64,000 bases of DNA, taken from NCBI GenBank assembly GCA_015055655.1, contig SVHW01000003.1, positions 62,001 through 126,000 of the forward strand, read 5' to 3'. How positions within the stretch are numbered: position 1 is the stretch's first letter; each line of letters starts with the position of its first letter. The notes beneath the pieces are model-generated. The model saw only the letters and a program-made list of their open reading frames with translations, did not search any database and was not told where the DNA came from. This document shows positions 43,842 to 53,005 of this stretch, one piece after another. Made by a program: the position numbers and the translations under genes. The stretch is from Clostridiales bacterium (GTDB lineage: Bacteria; Bacillota; Clostridia; Christensenellales; Borkfalkiaceae).

Positions 43842-45644
43842 TTATTCTATCGTTTTTAACGACGCGTTCATATCCGTTTTCACTATCTTCTTCCGCAATA
43901 ACAGCGTGGAAATAAACCCAAACAACATCGTCATTACGGGCGTCAATACATAGCTCCACCACTCTACTTCCGCCAAAGAACCAAAGCTGATGAAATCGAA
44001 GACGAAATTTACGAACGCCATCCCAAGCGGCACGCCCAGCACCGCGCCTATCGCGCACATAATATACACTTCGCGATAGATATACCCCGTCACCTCGCGC
44101 TCGTGATAGCCCAGCACCATCAGCGTAGCAATCTCGCGCGTGCGCTCGCTGACGTTGATGTTCGTTAAATTATAGATAACCAACGCACATAACACGCCTG
44201 AAAAGACGATTAACACCGCGGATATCCCGATAAGCGAGCCCGCTTCGCCGTGGTTCACCGCGCAGTTAAACAGCCCTAAGCCTGCAAATACCAGCACCGT
44301 CGCTCCCACCACGGAAATTACCGTCATTAAGAAACGGCTTTTGAATAATAAGACGTTGCGTACCGTCGATTTATACTTAAAGGAAAGCGCCTTCCAGATA
44401 AACGGAATTCTTTCCAAAATCACCTTTTTCCCCGCTTTCGGGGCTTTGGGCGTCAATAACTGCGCCGGCTTGCTCGACGTCGCTTTTTTTCCGCAGAGCG
44501 CAGCAAGCACTACGTTGGCGAGCAGGATTATCCCAAACGTTAACGCGTAATAATAGAAATTGAGCGAGTCGGGAAAAGGCGGCATACGGTATTGCATATT
44601 AAACCCGTTGTATAACAAACTCGTCAACAGCAACCCGATAAAAAAGCCGATACCGCCGCCGATTGCAGAACCTACCGCAACAAACCATACGTACTTGCCC
44701 GTGATGCGGTTATCCGCAATGCCCAGCGTCTTTTGACAGGCGATTTGCGCGCGCTCTTCCTCAAAGAGCCGCGACATCGTGGAATAGACCACGAGCAGGG
44801 TAACGAGCAGGAAAAATACGACGAAAATTATCCCGATTTGCCCCACCTTTTCCGCGTAGGAAAACAGCGAGTACATCCCGATATTTTCGTATAAGGTAAG
44901 CACCGTTGCCCCGTCGCCTAAAAGCGTTTCCGTTTCCGCTTTCACTATCGCTATATTTTCTTCGTAATCGTTGGAAAACAACTCCCCAAACGCTTCGTTG
45001 CCCACGCGCACGTATATATCGTTGATTATCGGTGGCGTTTGCGTATGGAAATAGTAAATTTCTTTCAGCGTAAGGACGTCTTCTTGCGAATCTTCCCGTT
45101 TGGTGAAACTCGGCTCGTCCTCGTTGTAAATGTGTAACGGATTATAGACGATACCGCTAACGGTATACGCCGTTTCGCCGCCCGTCATAGGGTTGGGGAT
45201 ATACACCGTATCGCCGACGGCGCAAGACGTTAAGCCTTCCGTTTCTCTCTCGGCAAGGATTTCCCCTTCCTGCGTGGGCAGTTCCCCTTCCAATAACTCT
45301 ATTTTCCCCAACGAGTCTTCTACATTCAACCAATACACGCGCAGCGCGTTTTCCCCTTTTGCCGTTTCGTAGCAAAAGCCCGTTTTCACGTTTTCTTCCC
45401 CAAAACGCTGGCATACGGTTACTATCTCTTGCGGCGTAAACCCAGACGGGCTGCTGCTCTTGATATATAAATCGGTTACGCGGCTTTGTTCGTATAAATC
45501 GCGCGCGCCGATTTTGATTTTATTTTCCACTTCGCCAATGCCCGACATAAACCCGATACTCACCGCCACGATAGCGATAATCGTCGTAAAGCGCGCAAAG
45601 TGTTTTTTGAACAGACGGAACGCCGTCTTTAACCCTGCTTTCAT
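43842..45644 (-). CDS. ABC transporter permease, FtsX/MacB type
   Basis: 600 residues. The ATG at 45644 shares its A with the TAA stop of the ATPase gene (TAATG); a GTG two codons earlier is possible. N-terminal membrane helix, an extracytoplasmic domain of about 220 residues, then a set of helices with the FtsX domain (LVVYSTMSRLFEEERAQIAC) and a second FtsX block (TNINVSERTREIATLMVLGY). This topology is that of export or mechanotransmitting MacB-like systems, often for antimicrobial peptides or lipoproteins. Substrate unknown; no sensor kinase pair is adjacent. Confidence 0.88.
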   Translation of the reverse strand: MKAGLKTAFRLFKKHFARFTTIIAIVAVSIGFMSGIGEVENKIKIGARDLYEQSRVTDLYIKSSSPSGFTPQEIVTVCQRFGEENVKTGFCYETAKGENALRVYWLNVEDSLGKIELLEGELPTQEGEILAERETEGLTSCAVGDTVYIPNPMTGGETAYTVSGIVYNPLHIYNEDEPSFTKREDSQEDVLTLKEIYYFHTQTPPIINDIYVRVGNEAFGELFSNDYEENIAIVKAETETLLGDGATVLTLYENIGMYSLFSYAEKVGQIGIIFVVFFLLVTLLVVYSTMSRLFEEERAQIACQKTLGIADNRITGKYVWFVAVGSAIGGGIGFFIGLLLTSLLYNGFNMQYRMPPFPDSLNFYYYALTFGIILLANVVLAALCGKKATSSKPAQLLTPKAPKAGKKVILERIPFIWKALSFKYKSTVRNVLLFKSRFLMTVISVVGATVLVFAGLGLFNCAVNHGEAGSLIGISAVLIVFSGVLCALVIYNLTNINVSERTREIATLMVLGYHEREVTGYIYREVYIMCAIGAVLGVPLGMAFVNFVFDFISFGSLAEVEWWSYVLTPVMTMLFGFISTLLLRKKIVKTDMNASLKTIE

Positions 45645-46345
45645 TACCACTCTATCTCCTCAATAGGTTTGGGCTGTGCGTTGACGTATACCCCTTCTAC
45701 GCGCCCGTTTTTAATCGTGATAACCTTGTCTGCCATCTCTTTCAACGCTTGGTTATGCGTGACCACGACGACGAGTTTTTTATTTTGTTTGCATACGTCG
45801 TGCAAAAGCCGTAAAATGTTTTTACCCGTCACGTAATCGAGCGCGCCGGTAGGCTCGTCACAGAGCAACAGTTTCGGGTTTTTGGCTATCGCGCGCGCGA
45901 TACTCACGCGTTGCTGTTCACCGCCGGAAAGTTGCGCGGGGAAATTGGTTAAACGTTCTCCTAAACCCACGCTTTGCAGCACCGTTTTCGGGTCTAACGC
46001 GTCTTTACAAATCTCCGTGGCAAGTTCCACGTTTTCTATCGCCGTCAAATTGGGCATCAAATTATAAAACTGGAAAACGAACCCGATATCTTCTCTGCGG
46101 TATTGGGTGAGTTGCTTTTTATTCAATTTGGAAATTTCTTTGCCGTCTAACGTAATCTTTCCTTCCGTGGCGTCGTCCATACCGCCCAAAAGGTTCAAAA
46201 GCGTCGTCTTGCCTGCGCCGCTTGGCCCTAAGACGACCACGAATTCCCCGTTCTCCAACGAAAACGATACGTCGTCTAAGGCGCGCAACGCGCCTGCCTG
46301 CGATTGATAATCTTTAATCACTTTTTCTAAGGTTAAATAACTCAT
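45644..46345 (-). CDS. ABC transporter ATP-binding protein, MacB/LolD type
   Basis: 233 residues. Walker [19 protein letters not shown]-loop [13 protein letters not shown], signature [14 protein letters not shown], Walker [12 protein letters not shown] and the H-loop VVVVTHNQ. This subfamily pairs with FtsX-type permeases, encoded directly downstream with a one-base stop/start overlap. Confidence 0.93.
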   Translation of the reverse strand: MSYLTLEKVIKDYQSQAGALRALDDVSFSLENGEFVVVLGPSGAGKTTLLNLLGGMDDATEGKITLDGKEISKLNKKQLTQYRREDIGFVFQFYNLMPNLTAIENVELATEICKDALDPKTVLQSVGLGERLTNFPAQLSGGEQQRVSIARAIAKNPKLLLCDEPTGALDYVTGKNILRLLHDVCKQNKKLVVVVTHNQALKEMADKVITIKNGRVEGVYVNAQPKPIEEIEW

Positions 46346-46447
46346 ATCCGTTCTTGCCTTTTTATATATTTTGTAAACCGTTTGTTTGGGGGAGCAAAAC
46401 GCATCGCACTAATAAGCACGATGCGTTGATATTTTATTTTGTTTGCG

Positions 46448-47359
46448 TTATTCTTTATCTTCGCCGCCATTTCCGCTGTTGCCAAGGAAAATACCGAAGA
46501 AATCGTTAGACGTCTTCAACGTCGTGCCACCGGAAGCGTTGTTGCCGCCTTGGTTAAATTTCTTGTATCCGCCCTTGTTGCCACCCTTGTTGCGGTTAAA
46601 CGAGCTGCCTCCACGTTTATTGTAGCCGCCTTTGTTGCCGCGACGTTCGTTGTCACGTCTGTCCCCTCTGGCAGGGATAGCCGGCAACGTTTCGTCTTCT
46701 AAGTTGTCGGGAATTACAACGATATAACGGTTAGGCTCTTTTCCTTCGCTTTCCGTTTTCACCCCTTCGTAGGAAGAAAGCGCAGCGTGGATAATCCGTC
46801 TTTCGTACGGGTTCATCGGTTCTAATTGAATTTTTCTTTGCAAGCGCATTGCTTTTTGCGCCAAATTTTCCGCAAGCTTGTTCAGCGTAGCTTCACGGTT
46901 TTCGCGATAATTTTCGCAATCGACAACGACGCGTTTGTAATCGTCCCTGCCCTTATTGGCTACCGCCCCTGCCAGCGTTTGAATTGCGTCGAGCGTCGCG
47001 CCGTGCTTGCCGATAACCGCCGTCGTGTGCGCTGCCGTTACGTTGATTTCTACCTTTTCCGCTTCGGATACGAGTTCGGTACAAGCGGTGATATTTAACA
47101 GCTTAAACAAGCCTTCCAAGAAAACCACCGTTCTTTCGCCGTCCGTCATACCGTCCGTATTTACTACGGGCGCAGACGTTTCTTCGTTGTCCGCTTCCTT
47201 TGCCGCAATTTCTACGCGCGCTTTTACCGCGCCGAAGAGTTTTTTCTTGCCTTCTTCCAATACGCGGATATCCGCCGTTTCTTTCGTTAAAGACAGCTCT
47301 TGCAAGCCCTTTTCTACGGCTTCTTCCACCGTTTTGCCTGTAAATTCAGTATATTTCAT
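46448..47359 (-). CDS. jag: RNA-binding protein Jag/KhpB with RGG-like tail
   Basis: 303 residues from the ATG at 47359 (AAAGGAG, 6 nt); the open frame upstream overlaps yidC and is not used. Jag_N domain (residues 1-52, EFTGKTVEEAVEKGLQEL), KH domain with VIGKHGATLDAIQTL, and R3H domain with NPYERRIIHAALSSYEGV. The C-terminal 80 residues are Gly/Asn/Arg/Lys-rich with NKGGYNKRGG-type repeats, longer than in standard Jag. KhpB works with KhpA as an RNA chaperone affecting cell division. Downstream of yidC as in most Firmicutes. Confidence 0.92.
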   Translation of the reverse strand: MKYTEFTGKTVEEAVEKGLQELSLTKETADIRVLEEGKKKLFGAVKARVEIAAKEADNEETSAPVVNTDGMTDGERTVVFLEGLFKLLNITACTELVSEAEKVEINVTAAHTTAVIGKHGATLDAIQTLAGAVANKGRDDYKRVVVDCENYRENREATLNKLAENLAQKAMRLQRKIQLEPMNPYERRIIHAALSSYEGVKTESEGKEPNRYIVVIPDNLEDETLPAIPARGDRRDNERRGNKGGYNKRGGSSFNRNKGGNKGGYKKFNQGGNNASGGTTLKTSNDFFGIFLGNSGNGGEDKE

Positions 47360-47409
47360 TATTCTCTCCTTTCTCTGCGCCCCTTGCCGCGAGAAATTTT
47401 TATTTGGTG

Positions 47410-48912
47410 TTATTTCTTTTTGTTTTTTCCGTTGCCTTTCTTGTCGGCGTTGGACGTTCTGGGAAGGCGGCGGTTGAATTTTTCTTGCAACGCCTTTTGT
47501 TCTCTCTTGTGTTCGGATACGTCTACGCATTTATTGATAATCAACGTCGACGCCAACGAGAAGATATTGCTCGTAATCATATAAATAGAGAACGCAGAGG
47601 AATACATAAACGAGAATACGCCGAAGACAATCGTCATTACAATCATCGTCATTTTTTGCGTAGACGCCGCTTGCCCATCCACGGACGAGTATTTTTGTTG
47701 TTCCTTTTGCGAACGCATCGCAATGAATTGTTGTAATAATATCGTGCCGATAGAAAGAACGATAAGGATATAATAGCCGTTGGCTTGCCCTTTTTGTTCG
47801 CCAAGGCTTGCCGTTACTTTATTATACGCGTCCTTTTCGTAAACGTTGGTCACCGCCGTATTGCCAACTTTCAACGCGCCGGTGCCGTCTATCGATATTT
47901 CCTGTTTCCCGTTTGCCGTTTCAAGGATAAACCGCCCGTTAGAGCTGCAAGACGAACCGCAAGAAGAACTTGCGATTTCTTTCAAGAAATCTTCGTGGTC
48001 TAAAACGGGGTGTTTATAGCTTGCGTCTGTCGCCCATACGTTTTTAATCCAAAGGAATTTCGTAGCCCCTTTAACTTCGTTTTCGTAGGCAACCTTCGCC
48101 CCTTCTGCGCCTTTGCCGTAGAAGAAATCCTTTATCTTTTCTTCGTATCCTTTATCTGCCGCCGTCAAATCGCCCAAGTACGCTTTCACTTCCGCGTTTG
48201 CTTCCGCTTTCGCGACGTCTATGACGAGGTTTGCGTGTAAATTGCCGTACGCTTTCACTTCCGCTTGCAAAACTTTCGCTTTGTCCGTCGGCGTCGTTGC
48301 CTCGTTGTACGCAGCGTTGATTGCCGCTATTTTCGTTTCGTCCCCGATAGGAAGCTTTACGAAAATAATTTTATCCGCTTCTTTAACGGTGATGGTATTA
48401 TTTTCCCAAGAATACTCCGATTCGTCGTCGATATCCACGACGTACACGTTGACGGCTTCGTTATAATTCTCCACGAGCGTGTTATAATTTTGTACCGTGG
48501 AATATTTTGCGTACGCGTTAAACGCGCCAATCGCCATAAAGAAGATGACCATTGACAAAATCATCGGTAAGCAAGACGAAAGCAAAGACATACCGCTTTG
48601 TCTTTGGATTTCCATCAACTTTTGGTTGTACATTTTTTTATCGTTGGCGTATTGCTTTTGCAATTTTTCCATCTTGTCTTTATTTTCGCGCATTTTAATA
48701 TTTTGTTTGCGCAAAGAAATGCGTTGGAAAATATCAAAGGGCAATACGATAACCTTCAAAATAAGCGAAAATAAAATAATACCGATACCAACGCCTACCC
48801 CTGAGGATATGATGCCGCGCACCAGTCTTCCTATCCAGTTAAGAGAAACTTCCAAAGGTTCTCCAAAAAGAGAGAAACCGATTTCTCCTGCTAATACATT
48901 AAAAATTTCCAT
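47410..48912 (-). CDS. yidC: Membrane protein insertase YidC/Oxa1 with large inserted domain
   Basis: 500 residues, against about 260 in typical Gram-positive YidC. The core is present: FSLILKVIVLPFDIFQRISL, the cytoplasmic hairpin KMEKLQKQYANDKKMYNQKL, LPMILSMVIFFMAIGAFNAY, then late helices (YYILIVLSIGTILLQQFI, SFMYSSAFSIYMITSNIFSL) and a basic tail. Between the second and third core helices (about residues 140-385) is an extracellular insertion of about 245 residues, mixed helix/strand and with a CGSSC motif. AAAGGAT is the ribosome site. Clustered with yidD, rnpA and jag. Confidence 0.92.
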   Translation of the reverse strand: MEIFNVLAGEIGFSLFGEPLEVSLNWIGRLVRGIISSGVGVGIGIILFSLILKVIVLPFDIFQRISLRKQNIKMRENKDKMEKLQKQYANDKKMYNQKLMEIQRQSGMSLLSSCLPMILSMVIFFMAIGAFNAYAKYSTVQNYNTLVENYNEAVNVYVVDIDDESEYSWENNTITVKEADKIIFVKLPIGDETKIAAINAAYNEATTPTDKAKVLQAEVKAYGNLHANLVIDVAKAEANAEVKAYLGDLTAADKGYEEKIKDFFYGKGAEGAKVAYENEVKGATKFLWIKNVWATDASYKHPVLDHEDFLKEIASSSCGSSCSSNGRFILETANGKQEISIDGTGALKVGNTAVTNVYEKDAYNKVTASLGEQKGQANGYYILIVLSIGTILLQQFIAMRSQKEQQKYSSVDGQAASTQKMTMIVMTIVFGVFSFMYSSAFSIYMITSNIFSLASTLIINKCVDVSEHKREQKALQEKFNRRLPRTSNADKKGNGKNKKK

Positions 48913-48937
48913 TGACTATCCTTTCAACGACGGCGCG

Positions 48938-49234
48938 TTAAAGCAGCCATCTTTTTTTGAAATATTTCTCAGGCGCAGGGTCGTATCCGCCCTTGGAAAA
49001 GGGATTGCACCGCAAAATGCGCCACGCTCCTAACAAAATCCCTATCAAGACGCCTTTATTGTTGATACACTCTAAGGTGTATTGCGAACAGGTAGGACGG
49101 TATTTACACGTCCCTAACGAAAGATGCTTTTGATAAAATAGTATCATCCGCATACACAACATTTTTAGATAGGGTTTAAAAACCGTTTTTCTCAAATATT
49201 TTACGTTCGCGCACCAAAACGAACGGAAAGACAT
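48938..49234 (-). CDS. yidD: Membrane protein insertion efficiency factor YidD
   Basis: 98 residues. Core motifs ILFYQKHLSLG, CKYRPTCSQYTLECI and RILRCNPFSKGGYDPAP are the YidD signature, including the conserved Cys residues. The ATG overlaps the rnpA stop as TAATG, so translation is coupled. The N-terminus is about 25 residues longer than usual; an internal Met (about residue 25) could be a second start. Confidence 0.93.
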   Translation of the reverse strand: MSFRSFWCANVKYLRKTVFKPYLKMLCMRMILFYQKHLSLGTCKYRPTCSQYTLECINNKGVLIGILLGAWRILRCNPFSKGGYDPAPEKYFKKRWLL

Positions 49235-49551
49235 TACAGTTTCTCCTTCTTTATCAAGGCGAGCAGTTGCTTTTCAAACGTTTGAAAAGAATATTCTCCG
49301 CAAACCTTAGGCACGATAACGAACGCGTACGTACCTTGCAGCTGCGTCTGCGCGCTGCGAAACGCCTCTCTCACCAAGCGTTTAATACGGTTTCTTTGTA
49401 CGCTTTTTCCGTGTCTTTTTCCTACGGAAACGCCCATCATCGTCTTTTCCGCAGGCTTGTACACCACCGTAAACGAAGGCGCAAAAGCGCGTTTTCCGCC
49501 CTTGAAAAGCTTGTCAAAATCCGATTGTTTTTTCAGCCGTTCATAACGCAT
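49234..49551 (-). CDS. rnpA: Ribonuclease P protein component
   Basis: 105 residues from the ATG at 49551, aligning with the family N-terminus (RYERLKKQSDFDKLFKGGKR); a longer frame to 49608 is probably unused. The RNR motif region KSVQRNRIKRLVREAFR is intact. It assists the RNase P RNA in 5' maturation of tRNA. Located between rpmH and yidD, as is standard. Confidence 0.95.
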   Translation of the reverse strand: MRYERLKKQSDFDKLFKGGKRAFAPSFTVVYKPAEKTMMGVSVGKRHGKSVQRNRIKRLVREAFRSAQTQLQGTYAFVIVPKVCGEYSFQTFEKQLLALIKKEKL

Positions 49552-49733
49552 AATTCGCCTTCTAAACAAGTTTTTACCCGTTTTTCTTTTGCTTTCTAAA
49601 AATGGCAAATCCTCTCCTTTGGAAAAAGGAAAGGAATTCGCTCGTTTTTTTCACCGTTTTTTATCTATCGTAAATTTTTTTCGTCTTATAGAAACCGTTT
49701 TTTTACGCGTTTCTACGACGGTGATGTTCCGCG

Positions 49734-49868
49734 TTAGTGGGTAAGTCTTTTTCTACCTTTATCACGACGACGTTTCAACACTCTTCTGCCGGCCGTCGTA
49801 GCCATTCTTTTACGGAATCCGTGTACTTTGCTTCTTTGTCTTTTCTTGGGTTGATAAGTTCTTTTCAT
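49734..49868 (-). CDS. rpmH: 50S ribosomal protein L34
   Basis: 44 residues, [18 protein letters not shown] then [17 protein letters not shown], ending RKRLTH. Length and sequence are as expected for L34. Ribosome site AGGAG. First gene of the rpmH-rnpA-yidD-yidC-jag operon, with its own promoter upstream. Confidence 0.98.
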   Translation of the reverse strand: MKRTYQPKKRQRSKVHGFRKRMATTAGRRVLKRRRDKGRKRLTH

Positions 49869-49941
49869 AATCGTTCTCCTACTTCGCTTTATTGCGATAA
49901 TTTCTTATTTTTTTAACGTTTCTTTTTTCAAAAGCTTTCCT

Positions 49942-49971
49942 ATTATACCGCAAGTGGGCATTTTCCGTCAA
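49942..49971 (-). promoter_or_regulatory. Promoter of rpmH
   Basis: TTGACG (49966-49971) and TATAAT (49942-49947), spacer 18, on the minus strand. No DnaA boxes were seen in this gap, where many Firmicutes have part of oriC. Confidence 0.75.
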
Positions 49972-50041
49972 GCAATTTCACCGTTATTTTTTGCTTTCCT
50001 TGCGCTATTTGCCGCTTTTTCTCTTTTATTTTTTTCTTTTC

Positions 50042-51145
50042 TTATTGATTTCCCGTGCGCATAGGCATTACGAGATATTGGAAGCATTTATCTTCTTCAT
50101 TTTCAATCGTGAAAGGGGAATTGGGCATATTAAACGACAATACTATATTTTCTTCCGTCAACGCTTTCACCGCGTCCAAAAGGTATTTGCCGTTCATCGC
50201 TATTTTTAATTCTTTCCCGTCTAATTCCGTGTTCACCGTTTCTTCAATTTTACCCATATCCGAGTTCGCGTTGATAACAATCTTATCGCTCTTAATATCG
50301 AACACGACGAGGTTATTTTTATCGCCGCGCGTCAAAACGCCCGCGCGCTCGATACTTTGCATCAACTCGCTCTTTTTCACAATTACTTGGCTGGCAAAAT
50401 TGATAGGATAAATATTTTCCTTTCTTACGAATTCACCTGCATACAAACGGGACGTGATAACCGTATCGTTTACCTCTACGGACAATCTGTTTTTATCCGC
50501 GTAAATTTTTAACGTTTCGTCCCCTTCCAACATACGAGAAATTTCCGTCAACGTCCTTGCAGGGCATACGATTTTCATATCGCCGCCATCCGTCGTTTCT
50601 TTAAAACCGCTTGCCATACGAAGCCCGTCCAAAGCCGTCGCGTATAATTTTCCTTCCTTCGCTTCCAAAAGACAGCCTTTTAAAATAGGTCTACTTTCGT
50701 CCGTAGCGCAGCAAAACGTCACTTTGGAAATAAGTTCTTTCAAATCGTTTTGCTTGATTTCAAAATATTTTTCTTTGGAAATTTGTTCTCCGTTGAAAAT
50801 AGGAAAATCGTCTGTGGGAAGCGTTTGAATATTCGTTTCGCTATCGCCGTAACGGACAACGATGCCTTTATCGTCGGAATTGATAATTACTTCATTATAG
50901 GAAATTTTTCCCATAAAGTCGGCAAAAAATCTGCCGTTTACACAAATTTCTCCCTCTTCCAAAACTTCCGCTTTGATTTTCTTTTCAATGGAGATTTCTC
51001 CGTCGTACGCGGTGAGTAGTAATCCGTCGTTTTCCGCTTTGATTTTAATACACTCTAACACAGGCGTCATCGTTCTAATAGCGCACGCTTTACTAACGAT
51101 AAAAGCCGCTTCCGATAACGTCATACCTTCACATACGAATTTCAT
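50042..51145 (-). CDS. dnaN: DNA polymerase III sliding clamp (beta subunit)
   Basis: 367 residues from the ATG at 51145, matching the family start (KFVCEGMTLSEAAFIVSKA). An ATG at 51193 is excluded since it lies 4 bp from the -10 box. Family motifs include LDGLRMASGF and the C-terminal FTIENEEDKCFQYLVMPMR. The clamp tethers polymerase to DNA. In most bacteria dnaA precedes dnaN; here the upstream neighbour is a SLOG-family gene instead. Confidence 0.95.
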   Translation of the reverse strand: MKFVCEGMTLSEAAFIVSKACAIRTMTPVLECIKIKAENDGLLLTAYDGEISIEKKIKAEVLEEGEICVNGRFFADFMGKISYNEVIINSDDKGIVVRYGDSETNIQTLPTDDFPIFNGEQISKEKYFEIKQNDLKELISKVTFCCATDESRPILKGCLLEAKEGKLYATALDGLRMASGFKETTDGGDMKIVCPARTLTEISRMLEGDETLKIYADKNRLSVEVNDTVITSRLYAGEFVRKENIYPINFASQVIVKKSELMQSIERAGVLTRGDKNNLVVFDIKSDKIVINANSDMGKIEETVNTELDGKELKIAMNGKYLLDAVKALTEENIVLSFNMPNSPFTIENEEDKCFQYLVMPMRTGNQ

Positions 51146-51196
51146 ATCTGTTTTCCCGTCCTTTAACCTATTTAAAACACTTTTTGCGTTCAATTT

Positions 51197-51225
51197 ATTT
51201 TACCATATACACCGTTTTTTTGCAA
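51197..51225 (-). promoter_or_regulatory. Promoter of dnaN, with a nearby DnaA box
   Basis: TTGCAA (51220-51225) and TAAAAT (51197-51202), spacer 17. A DnaA box variant TTATCCACC lies at 51240-51248, just upstream of the -35, so dnaN may respond to DnaA. Confidence 0.7.
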
Positions 51226-51282
51226 GCAAATTACTCTGTTTATCCACCATAATTTCGCCTTTTTTACAAAATCTTTTTTATT

Positions 51283-51795
51283 TTATAAAAAAATCTTCTC
51301 TTTTAAGGGGTATTTTGTGGAAAAATATTTCACCGTGTACGCCGTGCCACCCGTATCCTTTTTACAATACGCCAACAAAACGTCTGCTTTATCCGCCATA
51401 AACCTATCCCGCGCTAACATACAACCTTTCGTATATTGCTCAAATAAAATCGTTGTTTCGTCTGCTTTTTTATATAACTGAGCGTATCTTTTTTTATCTT
51501 CCGCGCAATAATATTTTTCCTGATTGACGCAGGGAATACAAGCGTATAATTTTATATCTTTATACTTCATTTTGTATTTTACAACGATTTCTCCTGCAAG
51601 CAAATCAAATCCGGGCGCCATACCGCAATAAAATACGACGACTCCCCTTTCTATCAGGTTTTTAATTTCCTTTTTTAATTTCAAAATAGAAAAATCGTTA
51701 TCTAAAATACGATGCCCCGTAAAAGCGCAGCTCGTTATCGGTTTTTCTACTTCCTTCAATATCAATTGTTCTGTTTTATAAACGTCTAATTTCAT
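51283..51795 (-). CDS. SLOG-family protein (YpsA/DUF1273-like)
   Basis: 170 residues. Rossmann-like SLOG motifs: SCAFTGHRIL at the N-terminus, VVFYCGMAPGFDLLAGEIV, and ARDRFMADKADVLLAYC with GGTAYTVKYF at the end. SLOG proteins bind nucleotides or nucleotide-derived signals; YpsA affects cell division in Bacillus, and relatives work in anti-phage systems. It sits between dnaN and the putative origin, where dnaA would be expected. A direct role in replication is not shown. Confidence 0.8.
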   Translation of the reverse strand: MKLDVYKTEQLILKEVEKPITSCAFTGHRILDNDFSILKLKKEIKNLIERGVVVFYCGMAPGFDLLAGEIVVKYKMKYKDIKLYACIPCVNQEKYYCAEDKKRYAQLYKKADETTILFEQYTKGCMLARDRFMADKADVLLAYCKKDTGGTAYTVKYFSTKYPLKEKIFL

Positions 51796-51879
51796 AGTTT
51801 ACATTATATCACAAAAACGAAATTTGTCAATCGTACGTTTTCATTTTAACAGCCCTTTTCAAAAATTTATTGCCATCGC

Positions 51880-52200
51880 AGATTGATTTATTATTATATA
51901 TATTTTATATATAATAGTAATATTAGTAGTAGAGTGCGGTGGAATTGTGGACAACCTATAAAAAAGGCAGATTTTATCAAGGAAAAAGCGGTATTTTTTT
52001 GGTGGATAACGCTGTGCATAACTAAGGAAAAGTAGGTGGAAAAAATGTGTAATACTTTGTGAATAAGTGGAAAAACAAAAAATAAATAAAAATATAAGAG
52101 AGTATAATTATTTAAAAATATGAATATTTATAAAAAAGAATATAGTATTCCACAAAAGTTATCCACAGGTGGAAAAAGGTATCCACTTATCCGCAAAAGG
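51880..52200. other. Putative oriC: AT-rich unwinding region, TAG triplets and DnaA-box cluster 2
   Basis: Left to right: an AT-only stretch (about 51885-51915), TAG/TAA triplets (TAGTAATATTAGTAGTAG, 51916-51933) that resemble DnaA-trios, a short GC-rich spacer, then DnaA boxes. The boxes are 51946-51954(-, one mismatch), 52001-52009(-, one mismatch), 52013-52021(-), 52058-52066(-), 52159-52167(+, perfect) and 52187-52195(+, one mismatch). A second AT-rich stretch lies at 52075-52150. Gene orientation diverges here (minus genes left, rsmG right). Confidence 0.75.
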
Positions 52201-52262
52201 AGAGAAAAAAATAAAGAAAAAGGATTGCTATTTTTATAAATAAGTGTTATAATACAGTTACT

Positions 52263-52958
52263 ATGACGACGCAAGAAAAAATAGCAAATTATGAAAATTT
52301 AATATCGGGTGAATTCAAGGAAAAATTCGATTATTTTCGCGCTTTACTCTTAGAATATAATGAAAAATACAATTTAACCACCATTTTAGAAGAAAAAGAT
52401 ATGTTGTATAAGCATTTTTTGGATAGCGCGCTGGGAGAGAGTTTTTTCATAAAAAACGGGAAAGTGGCGGAAATAGGTTCCGGCGCGGGTTTTCCGTCGA
52501 TTCCTTTAAAGATACTCCGGCCTGATATATCCTTTGATTTATTTGAAAGCGTGGGTAAAAAATGCGATTTTTTGCGTGTTGTTGTGGATAAGTTGCAATT
52601 ATCCAACGTGCATATTTATAATATTCGCGCGGAAGATGCTGCGAAGGATAAGCAGTATAGAGAAAGATACGACCACGTTACGGCGCGCGCGGTTGCGCGG
52701 ATGAATACTTTAAGTGAGTATTGCCTACCTTTCGTGAAAGTGGGCGGCACGTTTATCGCATATAAAAGCGGCGATATAAGCGAGATAACCGAAGCGGAAA
52801 GTGCCTATAAAGTTTTAGGCGGAAAATTAAAAGAGTGCGATAGTTACGCCCTTCCGTATGATTACGGGGAAAGGACGCTGGCGGTCGTGGAAAAGATAAA
52901 AAACACGCCGCCGAGATATCCGCGTGGACAGGGAAAAGAGAGAAAAAATCCCCTTTAA
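52263..52958 (+). CDS. rsmG: 16S rRNA (guanine-527-N7)-methyltransferase
   Basis: 231 residues. SAM motif KVAEIGSGAGFPSIPLKI; family blocks LLLEYNEKYNLTTI and YDHVTARAVARMNTLSEY. RsmG methylates G527 of 16S rRNA. The gene starts about 60 bp after the DnaA-box cluster, a common neighbour of oriC in Firmicutes. The C-terminus is lengthened by a basic tail (RGQGKERKNPL). No strong ribosome site is evident before the ATG. Confidence 0.95.
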   Translation: MTTQEKIANYENLISGEFKEKFDYFRALLLEYNEKYNLTTILEEKDMLYKHFLDSALGESFFIKNGKVAEIGSGAGFPSIPLKILRPDISFDLFESVGKKCDFLRVVVDKLQLSNVHIYNIRAEDAAKDKQYRERYDHVTARAVARMNTLSEYCLPFVKVGGTFIAYKSGDISEITEAESAYKVLGGKLKECDSYALPYDYGERTLAVVEKIKNTPPRYPRGQGKERKNPL

Positions 52959-52965
52959 AAGGCAA

Positions 52966-53000
52966 AAAAAAGAACGGAATTTTCCGTTCTTTTTTATTTT
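52966..53000. terminator. Bidirectional terminator after rsmG
   Basis: AAGAACGGAA-TTTTCCGTTCTT with A and T runs on both sides, between convergent rsmG and the CpsD-like gene. Confidence 0.85.
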
Positions 53001-53005
53001 TCTAT

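Noticed and set aside
47360-47530. Longer N-terminus for jag (to 47530)
   Set aside because: It overlaps yidC, is Arg/Gln-rich without homology, and the ATG at 47359 has a clear AAAGGAG.
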